64,000 nucleotides of DNA from Notamacropus eugenii. Its lineage: Eukaryota > Chordata > Mammalia > Diprotodontia > Macropodidae. Shown piece by piece: positions 63,701 through 64,000 of the stretch (positions are counted from its first letter, which is position 1; every line of letters begins with the position of its first letter). Under the pieces are notes generated by a model, which did no database searches, was not told the origin of the DNA, and saw only the letters and a list, made by a program, of their open reading frames with translations. The translations under genes were made by a program, and so were the position numbers. Where the stretch lies: positions 351,457,890 through 351,521,889 of the forward strand of contig NC_092873.1 of assembly GCF_028372415.1 (NCBI RefSeq), read 5' to 3'.

Positions 63701-64000
63701 GGTGCCACTCTGCTTTGATAGAATGAGTTTTCTCAACTAGTTTTTTGTGTTGGTGAAATTACAGACCTAGTTCCTTTCTCTATTCCTGTACTGGTGACAA
63801 GGCTCAAAGAAAAAGCATTCCATCAGCATAGTTGGGAAGATAATAAAAGAAGGTGGAGAAAAGGCAAAACTACTCAATTTTTTTTCCCAAAAGAAGGATC
63901 ATCTTTAGTCTGGGAGAAAGAAAATGGTTAATAGGATAAATGAGAAGATAGGAAGAATATCTAGCTCTTTTCAATGAGTTTATTATTGTTTTGGTTTAGT

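Larger units (their letters stand above)
34756..64000 (+). other. Predicted first intron (continues past window)
   Basis: From the donor at 34,756 to the window end I found no convincing downstream exon: open frames over 60 codons are all repeats, AT-rich chance or splice-less. The intron would exceed 29 kb, normal for a mammalian first intron after a CpG-island exon. If exon 1 is wrong, this region is simply non-coding. Confidence 0.5.

Noticed and set aside
1-64000. Endogenous retrovirus or LTR elements
   Set aside because: I looked for LTR pairs with TG...CA ends, primer-binding sites and gag/pol/env-like reading and recognised none. Very old solo LTRs could escape the eye.

Overview
This is 64 kb of vertebrate nuclear DNA, almost certainly from a marsupial. 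The evidence is the repeat content: many copies of the metatherian tRNA-derived SINE (WSINE1/MAR1 type, with the tail giving 'ctggagaaggaaatggcaaa'), MIR/THER1, very abundant L2, a marsupial-type L1, RTE LINEs with their associated 3' tails, and several DNA transposons. I cannot assign the species. There are no bacterial genes, no CRISPR array, no rRNA or tRNA genes, and I recognised no retroviral or LTR element.

Layout: 1-34,000 is intergenic (or intron of something not visible) and dense in nested repeats. Its landmarks are a young 5'-truncated L1 with a target-site duplication (0.7 kb), a Tigger1-like element with an internal deletion (8.1-8.8 kb), an inverted duplication of a composite repeat (12.9/14.8 kb), a rearranged L1 carrying an inverted copy of its own 5' UTR (19.0-23.5 kb), a long antisense L2 with reverse-transcriptase remnants (23.5-25.1 kb), a complete short hAT with TIRs and an 8-bp TSD (26.5 kb), and a repeat-poor block (28.0-29.3 kb) that could hold regulatory sequence.

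The one host gene signal is a CpG-island promoter at about 34.06-35.12 kb. It has two perfect NRF1 palindromes, GC boxes, G-rich tracts and a CGG repeat. It is followed by a short coding start (34,709-34,755, a glycine-rich N-terminus MDRGGGGGGG...) and a consensus splice donor. I read this as exon 1 of a plus-strand gene I cannot name; the rest of the window (34,756-64,000) would be its large first intron. No second exon is visible. The first 4.4 kb of this intron is free of recognisable interspersed repeats.

The intron then carries repeats, the most striking being a three-level nest: a minus-strand Tc1-like transposon split by an hAT transposon with readable transposase remnants, which is itself split by an antisense L2 (40.8-43.8 kb). 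At 60.0-61.7 kb an RTE LINE joins readable RT/C-terminal protein sequence to the same 3' segment and GGAA-rich tail seen at 18 kb. Most long ORFs in the window are by-products of repeats or GC-rich sequence, not host genes.
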